Program-made: the position numbers and the translations under genes | In this document: in pieces, positions 55,552 through 64,000 of the stretch | How positions within the stretch are numbered: position 1 is the first letter of the stretch | Layout: every line of letters begins with the position of its first letter | The notes under the pieces: generated by a model | The model's database searches: none | The model's input: the letters and a program-made list of their open reading frames with translations, nothing else | What the model was told of the DNA's origin: nothing | Source of the DNA: Paracoccus methylarcula | GTDB taxonomy: Bacteria; Pseudomonadota; Alphaproteobacteria; Rhodobacterales; Rhodobacteraceae | Assembly (NCBI RefSeq): GCF_003007735.2 | Contig: NZ_PXNQ02000009.1 | Span: 62,001 to 126,000, forward strand | Length of the DNA stretch: 64,000 nt | Reading direction: 5' to 3'

Positions 55552-56439
55552 TCAGTCCCTTGGTCCCACCGGCCAGTCCTGCCAATCCTTCATCCGGTTC
55601 CGGAACCATATCCGCTGCGATTTCGCATATTGCCGGGTAGAGATGATGGCGCGCTCGGTCGCGGTCTCAAGATCGAACTCGCCCCGCAGATGCGCAACCA
55701 GTTCCGGCGCCCCGATGGCGCGGGCCCATTGCTTGCCGGGATCCCATTCGGGCAGCATCGCCTGCACCTCGGCCAATGCCCCGCCGGCCGTCATCAAGCG
55801 AAAGCGCCGGGCGATGCGCTCGGCCAGCCAGTCCCGGTCGGCGCTGATGACCAGCCGCTGGCATTCTGCGGCGGGGATCAACGGCGGTGGGGTGTCGGCC
55901 TGCCAGGACGCCAGCCCACGCCCGGTCGCCCGCAGCACCTCCCATGCGCGCTGGACACGTGCCGGGTTGCGGAGATCGATGCGCTGTCCGGTTTCCGGGT
56001 CGAGCTCGGCCACCATCTGCGCCAGCCCGCCTTCCTCGGCCAGCATCGCGTCACCCGCCGCACGGATCCCGGGCAGGACAGGCGGGACATAGGCCAATCC
56101 CTGCGTCAGCGCCGTCAGGTAGAGCCCCGTGCCGCCCACGACGATCAGGCGCTGATCCGCAAGCTGGGCGACATCGCGCAGCCAGTCTCCGACGGAATAG
56201 CTGCGATCCGGCGTGACATGGCCATAAAGCGCATGCGGAGCCGCGGCCTCGTCGGCTTGCGAAGGCCGCGCGGTCAGCACCCGCCAGCAGGACCAGATCT
56301 GCAAGGCATCGGCATTCACGATCAGCCCGCCCTGTGCCTGCGCCACCGCCAGCGCCAGTGCCGATTTGCCGCTGGCGGTCGGCCCTGCGATCAGCAGGTG
56401 GCGCGCGGGGTCGATCTGTGCGAGATCGGGTGCTTGCAT
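55552..56439 (-). CDS. miaA: tRNA dimethylallyltransferase MiaA
   Basis: 295 residues from the ATG at 56439 ([10 protein letters not shown]). Met codons at 56481 and further up are also in frame with no clear ribosome binding site, so the start is uncertain. Puts the dimethylallyl group on A37 of tRNAs reading UNN codons. P-loop [20 protein letters not shown], then [31 protein letters not shown] and the late [14 protein letters not shown] and [15 protein letters not shown] are typical. Divergent from pyrH across about 90 bp. Confidence 0.94.
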   Translation of the reverse strand: MQAPDLAQIDPARHLLIAGPTASGKSALALAVAQAQGGLIVNADALQIWSCWRVLTARPSQADEAAAPHALYGHVTPDRSYSVGDWLRDVAQLADQRLIVVGGTGLYLTALTQGLAYVPPVLPGIRAAGDAMLAEEGGLAQMVAELDPETGQRIDLRNPARVQRAWEVLRATGRGLASWQADTPPPLIPAAECQRLVISADRDWLAERIARRFRLMTAGGALAEVQAMLPEWDPGKQWARAIGAPELVAHLRGEFDLETATERAIISTRQYAKSQRIWFRNRMKDWQDWPVGPRD

Positions 56440-56530
56440 GGGTGGTTCCGGGCGGTTGATCCTGTCCGCTTTTTGCGACATTTTGCGCGGCAATGAAAGC
56501 GGCGGGCGCGGCGATGAAAAAGGACAGGAC

Positions 56531-57265
56531 ATGACTGATCGAACGGGCTCTGCGCCCACTCAATATGGCCGGGTGATGCTGAAGATCTCGGGAGAGGCGC
56601 TGATGGGCGACCAGGGCTACGGCCTGCATCCGCCCACCGTGGCCCGGATCGCGAACGAGGTCGAATCGGTTGCCCAGATGGGGGTCGAGGTCTGCATGGT
56701 CATCGGCGGCGGCAATATCTTCCGCGGATTGCAGGGCAGTGCCCAGGGGATGGAACGGACCACCGCCGACTATATGGGAATGCTGGCCACGGTGATGAAC
56801 GCGCTGGCGATGCAGTCGGCGTTGGAGGCCAAGGGCCTGCATTGCCGCGTCATCAGCGCCATCCGGATGGACGAGGTCTGCGAGCCCTATATCCGCCGCC
56901 GCGCCATCCGCCACCTGGAAAAGAAGCGGATCGTGATCTTCGCCGCCGGGACCGGCAATCCCTATTTCACCACCGATACCGCAGCCACGCTGCGCGCCAA
57001 CGAGATGAACTGCGAGGCGATCTTCAAGGGCACCAAGGTCGATGGCGTCTATGACAAGGATCCCGAGAAACACGAGGACGCGACGCGCTACAACAACGTG
57101 TCCTATGACGAGGTGCTGCAAAAGCATCTGGGCGTGATGGATGCCTCGGCCATTGCGCTGGCGCGCGACAACCGCCTGCCGATCATCGTCTTCTCGCTGG
57201 ACGAGCCCGGCGGGTTCCGGACCATCCTCGAGGGTGACGGCACCTATACCCGGGTGCATAACTGA
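56531..57265 (+). CDS. pyrH: UMP kinase
   Basis: 244 residues from the ATG at 56531 after AAAAGGACAGG. Phosphorylates UMP to UDP in pyrimidine synthesis. Amino acid kinase fold: [52 protein letters not shown] and [13 protein letters not shown], all typical. First gene of the pyrH-frr-uppS-cdsA-dxr-rseP-bamA run; a GC-rich set of hairpins separates it from frr. Confidence 0.97.
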   Translation: MTDRTGSAPTQYGRVMLKISGEALMGDQGYGLHPPTVARIANEVESVAQMGVEVCMVIGGGNIFRGLQGSAQGMERTTADYMGMLATVMNALAMQSALEAKGLHCRVISAIRMDEVCEPYIRRRAIRHLEKKRIVIFAAGTGNPYFTTDTAATLRANEMNCEAIFKGTKVDGVYDKDPEKHEDATRYNNVSYDEVLQKHLGVMDASAIALARDNRLPIIVFSLDEPGGFRTILEGDGTYTRVHN

Positions 57266-57289
57266 CGGTGTGATTTCCCGTCATCGGCC

Positions 57290-57318
57290 GGGCGGTCAAA
57301 TGCCCGCCGATCGGCGGG
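57290..57318 (+). promoter_or_regulatory. Alternative hairpins between pyrH and frr
   Basis: GGGCGG (57290-57295), CCCGCC (57303-57308) and GGCGGG (57313-57318): the middle segment can pair with either neighbour. CCCGCCGATCGGCGGG alone is a perfect 16-bp palindrome. No U-tract follows. This arrangement could attenuate or stabilise the frr transcript. Confidence 0.4.
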
Positions 57319-57387
57319 TAAAGCCTTTGCCAAGCCTGTGTATTGCGGTTACAAGCGGTGAAAATCCAATTCAGAGGCAGTCCGAAT

Positions 57388-57951
57388 ATGGCAGAGGACA
57401 TCGAAATCGATATAGACGATCTGGAACGGCGGATGAAGGGCGCGATGGAAAGCCTGCGCCATGAATTCGCTTCGCTTCGCACCGGCCGCGCTTCGGCCTC
57501 GATGGTCGAGCCGGTTCAGGTCGACGCCTATGGCCAGATGACACCGATCAACCAGCTTGGTACCGTGAACGTGCCCGAGCCGCGCATGGTCACCATCAAT
57601 ATCTGGGACAAGTCCATGGTCGGCAAGGTCGAGAAAGCGATCCGCGAAAGCGGCCTTGGCATCAACCCGCAGACCAACGGCACCATCATCATGCTGCCGA
57701 TCCCCGAGCTGAACGAGGAACGCCGCCGCGAATTGACCAAGGTTGCCGCCCAATATGCCGAAAGCGCGCGGGTCGCGATCCGCAATGTGCGCCGCGACGG
57801 CATGGACCAGGTCAAGAAGGGCAAGGCCAGCGGCATGCCCGAGGATGACCAGAAATTCTGGGAAACGGCTGTCCAGGAACTGACCGACAAGATGATTGCC
57901 GGTGTCGATGAGGCGCTCGAGGCCAAGCAGGCCGAAATCATGCAGGTCTGA
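57388..57951 (+). CDS. frr: Ribosome recycling factor
   Basis: 187 residues from the ATG at 57388 (AGAGGCAG upstream). With EF-G it splits ribosomes after termination. [59 protein letters not shown] and the helix-rich end are typical. Length normal. Followed by uppS after six bases. Confidence 0.97.
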   Translation: MAEDIEIDIDDLERRMKGAMESLRHEFASLRTGRASASMVEPVQVDAYGQMTPINQLGTVNVPEPRMVTINIWDKSMVGKVEKAIRESGLGINPQTNGTIIMLPIPELNEERRRELTKVAAQYAESARVAIRNVRRDGMDQVKKGKASGMPEDDQKFWETAVQELTDKMIAGVDEALEAKQAEIMQV

Positions 57952-57957
57952 GGAATC

Positions 57958-58695
57958 ATGGCCGCCGGACCTGCACAAGCCCTGACCGCGACGGGTGGCG
58001 TAGAACAACGCCCGCGTCATGTTGCCATCATCATGGACGGAAATGGCCGTTGGGCGACCGAACGCGGCTGGCCGCGGCTGGTCGGTCATCGCCGCGGCGC
58101 CGAGCGCGTCAAGCAGATCGTCCGCGCCTGTCCCGATCTCGGGGTGAACTGGCTGACCATCTATGCCTTCTCGACCGAGAACTGGAAACGCTCGACCGAG
58201 GAAGTGCTCGGGCTGATGAAGATCTTCCGCCGCTATATCGAGCGCGAGGCCGAGGGCATGTCCGCCGAGGGCGTGCGGATGCGCTTCATCGGCGGGCGCG
58301 AACGGCTGGATCCAAAGCTGCGGGCGCTGATGTCCTCGATCGAGGCGCGCACTGCGGGCAATACGCGGCTGAACCTGACCGTGGCGATCAATTACGGCGG
58401 GCGGGACGAACTCACCCGAGCGGCAGGGCGGCTGGCGCAAAAGATCGCGCGTGGCGAACTGGCGGAGGCGGGCGAGGACGATCTGGCGGGATGCCTGGAT
58501 ACCGCTGGCCAACCCGACCCGGACCTGGTGATCCGCACATCGGGCGAGACGCGGACCTCGAATTTCCTGCCATGGCAGGCCGCTTATGCGGAATACGAAT
58601 TCACCCCGACGATGTGGCCGGATTTCACGCCCGAGCATCTTGGGACCATTCTCGAGCGTTTCGGCATGCGCGAGCGTCGTTTCGGGGGCGCATGA
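57958..58695 (+). CDS. uppS: Undecaprenyl diphosphate synthase
   Basis: 245 residues, ATG at 57958 with GAGGAA just upstream. Condenses IPP onto FPP to make the C55 carrier for peptidoglycan and O-antigen. HVAIIMDGNGRWATERGWPR has the catalytic Asp27, then GHRRGAERVKQIVRACPDLG, YAFSTENWKRSTEEV and PDLVIRTSGETRTSNFLPWQ. Overlaps cdsA as ATGA. Confidence 0.97.
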   Translation: MAAGPAQALTATGGVEQRPRHVAIIMDGNGRWATERGWPRLVGHRRGAERVKQIVRACPDLGVNWLTIYAFSTENWKRSTEEVLGLMKIFRRYIEREAEGMSAEGVRMRFIGGRERLDPKLRALMSSIEARTAGNTRLNLTVAINYGGRDELTRAAGRLAQKIARGELAEAGEDDLAGCLDTAGQPDPDLVIRTSGETRTSNFLPWQAAYAEYEFTPTMWPDFTPEHLGTILERFGMRERRFGGA

Positions 58696-59540
58696 CAAGC
58701 AAGGGGCCGATAGCACCGAAAACCCCTGTCCCTCCGGGTAAATGGGCCGATCTTTCAAGGCGTATCGCCTCGACATTGGTGTTGCTGGCAATCGGGCTGC
58801 TGCTGGTGACCGCCTCGGGCGTCTGGTTGCGTTTGGGCATGGCGGTGATCTCGGCGATCACTTTCTGGGAACTGGCGGCGATGACCGGCTGGCGGTATCC
58901 GCGCTTCCACGCAGGTTTCGGCCGATGGCGCCCCATCGCGTTGGCCGTGATCGCCGGTTTGTCGCAATTCGCCGCGCTGATGATCCTGCATCCGCTGGCA
59001 TGGCTGCTGCTGGCCGTGCCGATCCTTGCCGGCCTGCCCGGCGCATTGGCGCGCGACCGCTGGACCTATGCGGTCTTCGGCATCGCGATCCTGCTGGTTG
59101 CCTATGGTCTTGTCGGCTTTCGCGAAGAGTTCGGGCTGGGCTTCGTGCTGTGGCTGATGGGGATCGTGATCATCTCTGACACGGCGGGCTATTTCTGCGG
59201 CCGGATCATCGGCGGACCGAAATTCTGGCCCGCGCTCAGCCCCAAGAAAACCTGGTCCGGCACGATTTCCGGCTGGATCGGCGCGCTGATTTTTGGCACG
59301 GTCCTGTGGTTGGCAAATTGGGGCGACGCGGCACTGATCTGGTGTTCGCCGCTGGTTTGCTTTGCGGGCCAGATGGGCGATATCGCCGAAAGCTGGCTCA
59401 AGCGACGGGCGGGCGTCAAGGACAGCTCGAACCTGATCCCGGGGCATGGTGGTTTCATGGACCGGTTCGATGCTGTGACAGGGGCGGTTCTTGCAACGAT
59501 GTTGCTGGGGATTCTGACCAGTCTACCGGCGGTTAACTGA
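58692..59540 (+). CDS. cdsA: Phosphatidate cytidylyltransferase
   Basis: 282 residues, ATG at 58692. Makes CDP-diacylglycerol from phosphatidate and CTP. About eight helices. The C-terminal signature is SPKKTWSGTISGWIGALIFG, then FAGQMGDIAESWLKRRAGVK, DSSNLIPGHGGFMDRFDAVT. Overlaps uppS by four bases; dxr follows after three. Confidence 0.95.
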   Translation: MTSKGPIAPKTPVPPGKWADLSRRIASTLVLLAIGLLLVTASGVWLRLGMAVISAITFWELAAMTGWRYPRFHAGFGRWRPIALAVIAGLSQFAALMILHPLAWLLLAVPILAGLPGALARDRWTYAVFGIAILLVAYGLVGFREEFGLGFVLWLMGIVIISDTAGYFCGRIIGGPKFWPALSPKKTWSGTISGWIGALIFGTVLWLANWGDAALIWCSPLVCFAGQMGDIAESWLKRRAGVKDSSNLIPGHGGFMDRFDAVTGAVLATMLLGILTSLPAVN

Positions 59541-59543
59541 GAC

Positions 59544-60701
59544 ATGCGACGTATTTCGATTTTCGGAGCGACCGGATCGGTCGGAACCAATGGGATTGAC
59601 CTGATCCGTCGGGCAGGCGGAGCGGAGGCGTTCCATGTCGTTGCGCTGACTGCCGGGCGGAATATCGAACGGCTCGCCAGCAGCGCGCGGGAGATGCGGG
59701 CCGAGATCGCGGTGACGGCGCATGAGGAATTGCTGGACGATCTGCGTGCACGGCTGGAAGGCAGCGGCGTCGAGGCTGCCGCCGGACCTGCGGCTCTGGT
59801 CGAGGCGGCGGCGCGTCCGGCGGATTGGGTCCTGTCGGCCATCGTTGGCGCGGCAGGGCTGGCGCCGGGCCTGACCGCGCTGGCCCAGGGTGGCGTGCTG
59901 GCGCTGGCGAACAAGGAATCGCTGGTCTGCGCGGGGCCGTTGATGCGCGCAGCGGCAGATCGGAACGGCACCAAGATCCTGCCGGTGGACTCGGAGCATT
60001 CCGCGATTTTCCAGGCTCTTGGCTCGGAAAGCCGCGATAGCGTCAAACATGTGACCATCACCGCGTCGGGCGGGGCGTTTCGCGACTGGCCGCTGGAGCG
60101 GCTGGCGGCGGCGACCGTGGCCGAGGCCTCGACCCATCCGAATTGGGCGATGGGACAACGGATCACCATCGACAGCGCCTCGATGTTCAACAAGGCCATG
60201 GAAGTCATCGAAACGCATGAGTTTTTCGATCTGGAAGCGGAGCGGATCAAGGTCCTGCTCCACCCGGAATCGATCATTCACGCGATGGTGACCCATGTCG
60301 ATGGCGGAACCATCGCCCATCTGGGCGCGCCGGATATGCGCCATGCCATCGGCTATGCGCTCAACTGGCCCGAACGCGCGCCGCTTCCGGTCGCCGCGCT
60401 GGACCTGGCCAAGACCGGCAGCCTGACCTTCCGCGAGCCGGACGAAACCCGCTGGCCCGCCCTGCGCCTTGCGCGCGAGGTCATGGCGGCGGGCGGCATG
60501 GCCGGGGCGGTGTTCAACGCGGCCAAGGAACAGGCACTTGACGATTTCATCGCCAACCGGATCGGCTTCGTGCAAATGGCACCCCGGGTCGAGGCTGTGC
60601 TAGAGACGCTGTCGGGGCAGGCGGGTTTTGCCGATCCGCCCGCCGATCTGGACATGGTCCTGCATTGGGACCGCATCGCCCGGCAGGAGGCCGCAGCATG
60701 A
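59544..60701 (+). CDS. dxr: 1-deoxy-D-xylulose 5-phosphate reductoisomerase
   Basis: 385 residues, ATG at 59544. First committed step of the non-mevalonate isoprenoid pathway, which feeds uppS. NADPH site RRISIFGATGSVGTNGIDL; ALANKESLVCAGPLM; the substrate loop ILPVDSEHSAIFQALG; ITASGGAFRDWPLE; NWAMGQRITIDSASMFNKAM. Length normal. The stop overlaps rseP as ATGA. Confidence 0.97.
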   Translation: MRRISIFGATGSVGTNGIDLIRRAGGAEAFHVVALTAGRNIERLASSAREMRAEIAVTAHEELLDDLRARLEGSGVEAAAGPAALVEAAARPADWVLSAIVGAAGLAPGLTALAQGGVLALANKESLVCAGPLMRAAADRNGTKILPVDSEHSAIFQALGSESRDSVKHVTITASGGAFRDWPLERLAAATVAEASTHPNWAMGQRITIDSASMFNKAMEVIETHEFFDLEAERIKVLLHPESIIHAMVTHVDGGTIAHLGAPDMRHAIGYALNWPERAPLPVAALDLAKTGSLTFREPDETRWPALRLAREVMAAGGMAGAVFNAAKEQALDDFIANRIGFVQMAPRVEAVLETLSGQAGFADPPADLDMVLHWDRIARQEAAA

Positions 60702-62029
60702 CTGATCTGATCCCGCAATTCGGGGGAACCCTTTGGACGCTTGCCGCCTTTGTCGTCGCGCTGGCCGTGATCGTGACCGTGCATGAATACGGCCATTACA
60801 TCATCGGCCGGTGGTCCGGCATCCGGGCCGAGGTGTTCTCGGTCGGCTTCGGCCCCCGGCTGATCGCACGCCGCGACCGGCGGGGAACCGTCTGGCAGAT
60901 CGCGGCAATTCCCCTGGGCGGCTATGTCCGTTTCCTGGGTGACGCCAATGCCGCCAGCGCCGGAACCGGGCTGGAGGTCGATCCCGCGCTGAAGCGGCAG
61001 ACCTTGACCGGCGCCCCGCTTTGGGCGCGGTTCTCGACCTTGCTGGCCGGGCCGGTGTTCAACTTCATCCTGTCGATCCTGATCTTTGGCGGTTTCGCGC
61101 TGGTGCAGGGGTTGCCGACGCAGGAGGTCAGGCTGGGAGAGATCGCAGCCGCGCCACCGCAGGTCGTGAATGAATTGCAGCCGGGGGACCGGGTGCTCGC
61201 GATCGGCGGGCTGCCGGTCGAAAACTGGCGGGACATGTCGCGCATGGCCGAGGACCTGCCCATCGCGGAGCAGCATGACTGGCGGGTGGAGCGTGACGGT
61301 GCCGAGATCATCGTGACCGGCCCCGATCCGATGCCCGCGAGGATCACCGGCGTGGCGCCCCGCAGTGCTGCCGCCGATGCGGGGCTGAAGGCGGGGGATG
61401 TGATCCTCAGCATCGACGGCCGCCCGATCTTGCGCTTTTCCCAGATGCCGGAGATCGTGGCCGCAGCCCAGGGTCAGCCCCTGCTGCTCGAAGTCTGGCG
61501 GCAGAATGACGGAACGGCCAGTTACAGCCTGGTGCCCAAGGAGCAGGACATTCCCTCAGCGGGTGGCGGTTTCGAGAAGCGCTGGCTGATCGGTGTCACC
61601 GGCGGCACGAGCTATTTCGAGCCCGCGACCCGCCGGGCGGGACCGCTGGAGGCCTTGTGGCTGGGGGTCTCGCAGACTTGGGACATCATCGCCTCGTCGC
61701 TTACGGGACTATGGGCGATGATCACCGGCCAGATCGGAAGCTGCAACCTCGGCGGCGCGATCTCGATCGCCGAAAGCACCGGGCAGGCCGCCAGCGCGGG
61801 GGCGGAAAGCTTCCTGTGGTGGATCGCGGTGCTGTCAGCCGCGATCGGGTTCCTGAATCTGCTGCCGATCCCCGTTCTGGATGGCGGACATCTGATGTTC
61901 TATGCCTTCGAGGCCGTGACGGGACGTCCGCCTTCGGACCGGGTGCTGAACCTTTTGACCGCATTCGGGATGGCCGCGGTATTGAGCTTGATGATTTTCG
62001 GCCTCACAAACGATCTTTTCTGTCCCTGA
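60698..62029 (+). CDS. rseP: Site-2 intramembrane metalloprotease RseP
   Basis: 443 residues from the ATG at 60698. Zinc site HEYGH (29-33) in the first helix and NLLPIPVLDGGHLMFYAFE in the last. Two PDZ domains between (ERV-type NELQPGDRVLAIGGLPVENW; ADAGLKAGDVILSIDGRPIL). Cuts anti-sigma factors and signal-peptide remnants in the inner membrane. Joined to dxr and close to bamA, as in most alphaproteobacteria. Confidence 0.95.
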   Translation: MTDLIPQFGGTLWTLAAFVVALAVIVTVHEYGHYIIGRWSGIRAEVFSVGFGPRLIARRDRRGTVWQIAAIPLGGYVRFLGDANAASAGTGLEVDPALKRQTLTGAPLWARFSTLLAGPVFNFILSILIFGGFALVQGLPTQEVRLGEIAAAPPQVVNELQPGDRVLAIGGLPVENWRDMSRMAEDLPIAEQHDWRVERDGAEIIVTGPDPMPARITGVAPRSAAADAGLKAGDVILSIDGRPILRFSQMPEIVAAAQGQPLLLEVWRQNDGTASYSLVPKEQDIPSAGGGFEKRWLIGVTGGTSYFEPATRRAGPLEALWLGVSQTWDIIASSLTGLWAMITGQIGSCNLGGAISIAESTGQAASAGAESFLWWIAVLSAAIGFLNLLPIPVLDGGHLMFYAFEAVTGRPPSDRVLNLLTAFGMAAVLSLMIFGLTNDLFCP

Positions 62030-62132
62030 AACGCGATGCGCTTTTGACAGCCTACCCCGGTTAGGGCTAGAGAAAGGACCAAAAGAAGGCGTCGGCAGGC
62101 GCAGATGCAGGCTGGAAAATAGAGGGGCGGCA

Positions 62133-64000
62133 ATGACACGGAAACTGAGCAAGGGCGCAGTCGCGCTGGTGACGGCTCTGACGATCTCGGTCCCTGCGGG
62201 GCTGTTGGTGCCGCAACCCGCTGCGGCTTATGTCTTCAACGATGTGCGGATCGAAGGGACGCAAAGGGTCGATCCGGCCACGGTGCTGTCCTATGCCAAT
62301 ATCGCGCGCGGCCAGGACGTTTCGGCGGGAGAGTTGAACGACGCGTTGCAGCGTTTGCAGAATTCCGGCCTGTTCGAGACGGTCGAGGTGGATCCGCAGG
62401 GCGGGGTTCTGGTCATCAGGGTCAGCGAATACCCGACCATCAACCAGATCAGCTTCGAGGGCAATCGCCGGATCAAGGACGATCAGCTTGCGCAGGTCGT
62501 GCAAAGCCAGTCGCGTAGGGTCTATGAGCCGTCGCAGGCCCTGACCGACGCCTCGAACATCGCGCAGGCCTATGCGACGGAGGGGCGGCTCGCGGCGCGT
62601 GTCGATCCCAAGATCATCCGCCGCAGCGACAATCGCGTCGATCTGGTCTTCGAGATCCGCGAAGGCGACCTGACCGAGATCGAGCGGATCAGTTTCTCGG
62701 GCAACCGGGCCTATTCGGATCGCCGCTTGCGCCAGGTTCTGCAAACCAAGCAGGCCGGTATCCTGCGCACGCTCATTCGCCGCGACACTTTCGCCCCCGA
62801 ACGTATCCCGCTGGACGAGAGCCTGCTGACCGATTTCTACCGGTCGCGCGGTTACGCCGATTTCAAGGTGCAGGGGATCGCGTCCGAGATCACCCGCGAA
62901 CGCGACGCGTTCTACATCACCTTCAATATCCAGGAAGGTCCGCGTTACCGCTTTGCCCGCATCGATACGGTGTCCGAGATCCCGGGCGTTGATGCCTCGG
63001 CCTTCGCGGCACAGAACCGGGTCGGGCGCGGCGATTACTACAACCCGGCCGCCATCGACAACACCATCCGCCGGATGGAGACCGTGGCGATCCAGCAAGG
63101 GCTGAACTTCGTCAATATCGAGCCGAGGGTGACGCGCAATCCCTCGAACCAGACGCTTGATCTGGTCTTTGCCCTGACCCGCGGCCCGCGCGTCTTCGTC
63201 GAGCGGATCGATATCGAGGGCAACACGACGACGCGGGACGAGGTGATCCGCCGCCAGTTCACGACGGTCGAAGGCGACCCGTTCAACCCGCGCGAAATCC
63301 GCAACGCGGCCGAGCGTATCCGTGCATTGGGTTATTTCTCCGATGCGCAGGTTGATAGCCGGCCGGGAACCAGCGAAGAACAGGTCGTCGTCGATGTGAA
63401 CGTGGAAGAGCAGCCGACGGGCTCGCTTTCCTTCGGTGCGTCCTATGGCGTCAATTCCGGCGTCGGGCTGAACGCATCGCTGACCGAGTCGAATTTCCTG
63501 GGACGTGGCCAGACCGTCGGTCTGAGCATCGCGACGGCCAAGGATGACCGGCAGGCTTCGTTCAACTTCGTCGAGCCCTATTTCCTGGGCCGTGACCTGC
63601 GTTTCCGGTTCAATACCTGGTATAACGAGACCGAAAACCTCAATTCGGATTACGATACCCGTTCCATCGGCATCGCGCCTTCGATCGAGTTTCCGGTTTC
63701 GGCGAATGGCCGACTGGAACTGCGCTATCGCCTGTCCGAGGAAAAGCTGGACAATGTGGATGAGGGAAGTTCCCAGATCCTGATGGATGAAGCGGAAGGC
63801 GGGGCACGGCTGAGCTCGGGATTCGGCTATACCTATAGATGGGACACCAGGATCACCGGGCTTGACCCGCTGACCAGCTACAAGCTGGAATTCTCGCAGG
63901 ACTTTGCAGGGGCTGGCGGCGATGTGAAAAGCGTCACCACCACCGCTTTGGCCGGGATCGAGAGCAATGCTTGGCGCGAAGAGGTGACCCTGCGGGCCGA
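62133..64000 (+). CDS. bamA: Outer membrane protein assembly factor BamA, C-terminus beyond window
   Basis: Begins at the ATG at 62133 with GAGGGGCGG upstream and is open to the window edge (622 complete codons). Signal peptide ending PAAA-YVF, then five POTRA domains (each with an FEGN or FSGN-like turn: ISFEGNRRIKDD, ISFSGNRAYSDRRL, IDIEGNTTTRDEVIRR) and the start of the beta-barrel (GSLSFGASYGVNSGVGLNAS). Inserts outer membrane beta-barrels. The C-terminal part of the barrel is missing only because the window ends. Confidence 0.97.
   Translation, partial: MTRKLSKGAVALVTALTISVPAGLLVPQPAAAYVFNDVRIEGTQRVDPATVLSYANIARGQDVSAGELNDALQRLQNSGLFETVEVDPQGGVLVIRVSEYPTINQISFEGNRRIKDDQLAQVVQSQSRRVYEPSQALTDASNIAQAYATEGRLAARVDPKIIRRSDNRVDLVFEIREGDLTEIERISFSGNRAYSDRRLRQVLQTKQAGILRTLIRRDTFAPERIPLDESLLTDFYRSRGYADFKVQGIASEITRERDAFYITFNIQEGPRYRFARIDTVSEIPGVDASAFAAQNRVGRGDYYNPAAIDNTIRRMETVAIQQGLNFVNIEPRVTRNPSNQTLDLVFALTRGPRVFVERIDIEGNTTTRDEVIRRQFTTVEGDPFNPREIRNAAERIRALGYFSDAQVDSRPGTSEEQVVVDVNVEEQPTGSLSFGASYGVNSGVGLNASLTESNFLGRGQTVGLSIATAKDDRQASFNFVEPYFLGRDLRFRFNTWYNETENLNSDYDTRSIGIAPSIEFPVSANGRLELRYRLSEEKLDNVDEGSSQILMDEAEGGARLSSGFGYTYRWDTRITGLDPLTSYKLEFSQDFAGAGGDVKSVTTTALAGIESNAWREEVTLRA

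Overview
The window is high-GC chromosomal DNA from an alphaproteobacterium, most likely a Rhodobacteraceae member close to Paracoccus. The evidence is the set of lineage-typical genes (LpxI instead of LpxH, a COQ10-like START protein, DUF1285, DUF1489 and DUF6446 proteins, a Hint-domain protein), the pyrH-frr-uppS-cdsA-dxr-rseP-bamA order, and very compact operons with ATGA/TGATG overlaps. This is placement by gene content, not by a database comparison.

Layout. 1-1058: 5' part of a Hint-domain protein (minus strand, cut by the window edge). 1448-4325: divergent metal-efflux pair, a ZntA-type P1B ATPase and its MerR-family sensor, with a textbook 19-bp-spacer MerR promoter. 4434-15918: housekeeping block (AI-2E-type permease, gyrA, dsbB with a VTT membrane protein, a YpfJ-type metallopeptidase, COQ10-like protein, metK-ahcY, typA). 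16180-17660: small secreted or membrane proteins, an AT-rich orphan gene and two long perfect inverted repeats. 17756-19066: hydroxypyruvate-isomerase-like and DUF1285 genes. 19131-25891: a moxR - DUF58 - BatA/DUF4159 - large membrane protein operon. 25951-29242: lipid A genes fabZ-lpxA-lpxI-lpxB. 29226-31973: ridA, a TSUP permease and tig with its terminator. 32045-32587: DUF1489 gene and tRNA-Gly(CCC). 32860-35274: a lower-GC two-gene insert (polysaccharide pyruvyltransferase, sulfotransferase). 35720-38212: lysG/argP-lysE and a DMT permease. 38283-41452: dctD-dctB. 41500-45849: purQ and the glyQ-DUF6446-glyS operon. 45957-52382: SPOR/peptidoglycan-binding protein, trkH, an MBL hydrolase, and a DMT permease divergent from a MocR regulator. 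52515-56439: ppx/gppA, rlmE, an AraC regulator and miaA. 56531-64000: pyrH, frr, uppS, cdsA, dxr, rseP, bamA (cut by the right edge).

How the genes work together. Two blocks build the envelope: lipid A synthesis (fabZ-lpxB) and the isoprenoid, phospholipid and outer-membrane assembly run (uppS-bamA). metK and ahcY form the methyl cycle. The moxR operon looks like an AAA+/DUF58 module serving two large periplasmic-facing membrane proteins.

Six conserved reading frames (two breaks in the DUF4159 gene, one each in the following membrane-protein gene, tig, rlmE and glyQ) are broken by what are in every case single-base losses at a short homopolymer. Because glyQ is indispensable, I read these as sequencing or consensus errors, not gene decay; the six genes should be treated as intact until reads are checked.

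No CRISPR array, insertion sequence or complete prophage was seen. I found no convincing new multi-gene system. The most interesting leads are a dispersed 3'-end element carrying a GAAGAAGAAG core (three copies), a DctD-like regulator with no GAFTGA loop, the perfect inverted repeats around the orphan gene, and a 24-residue membrane peptide.
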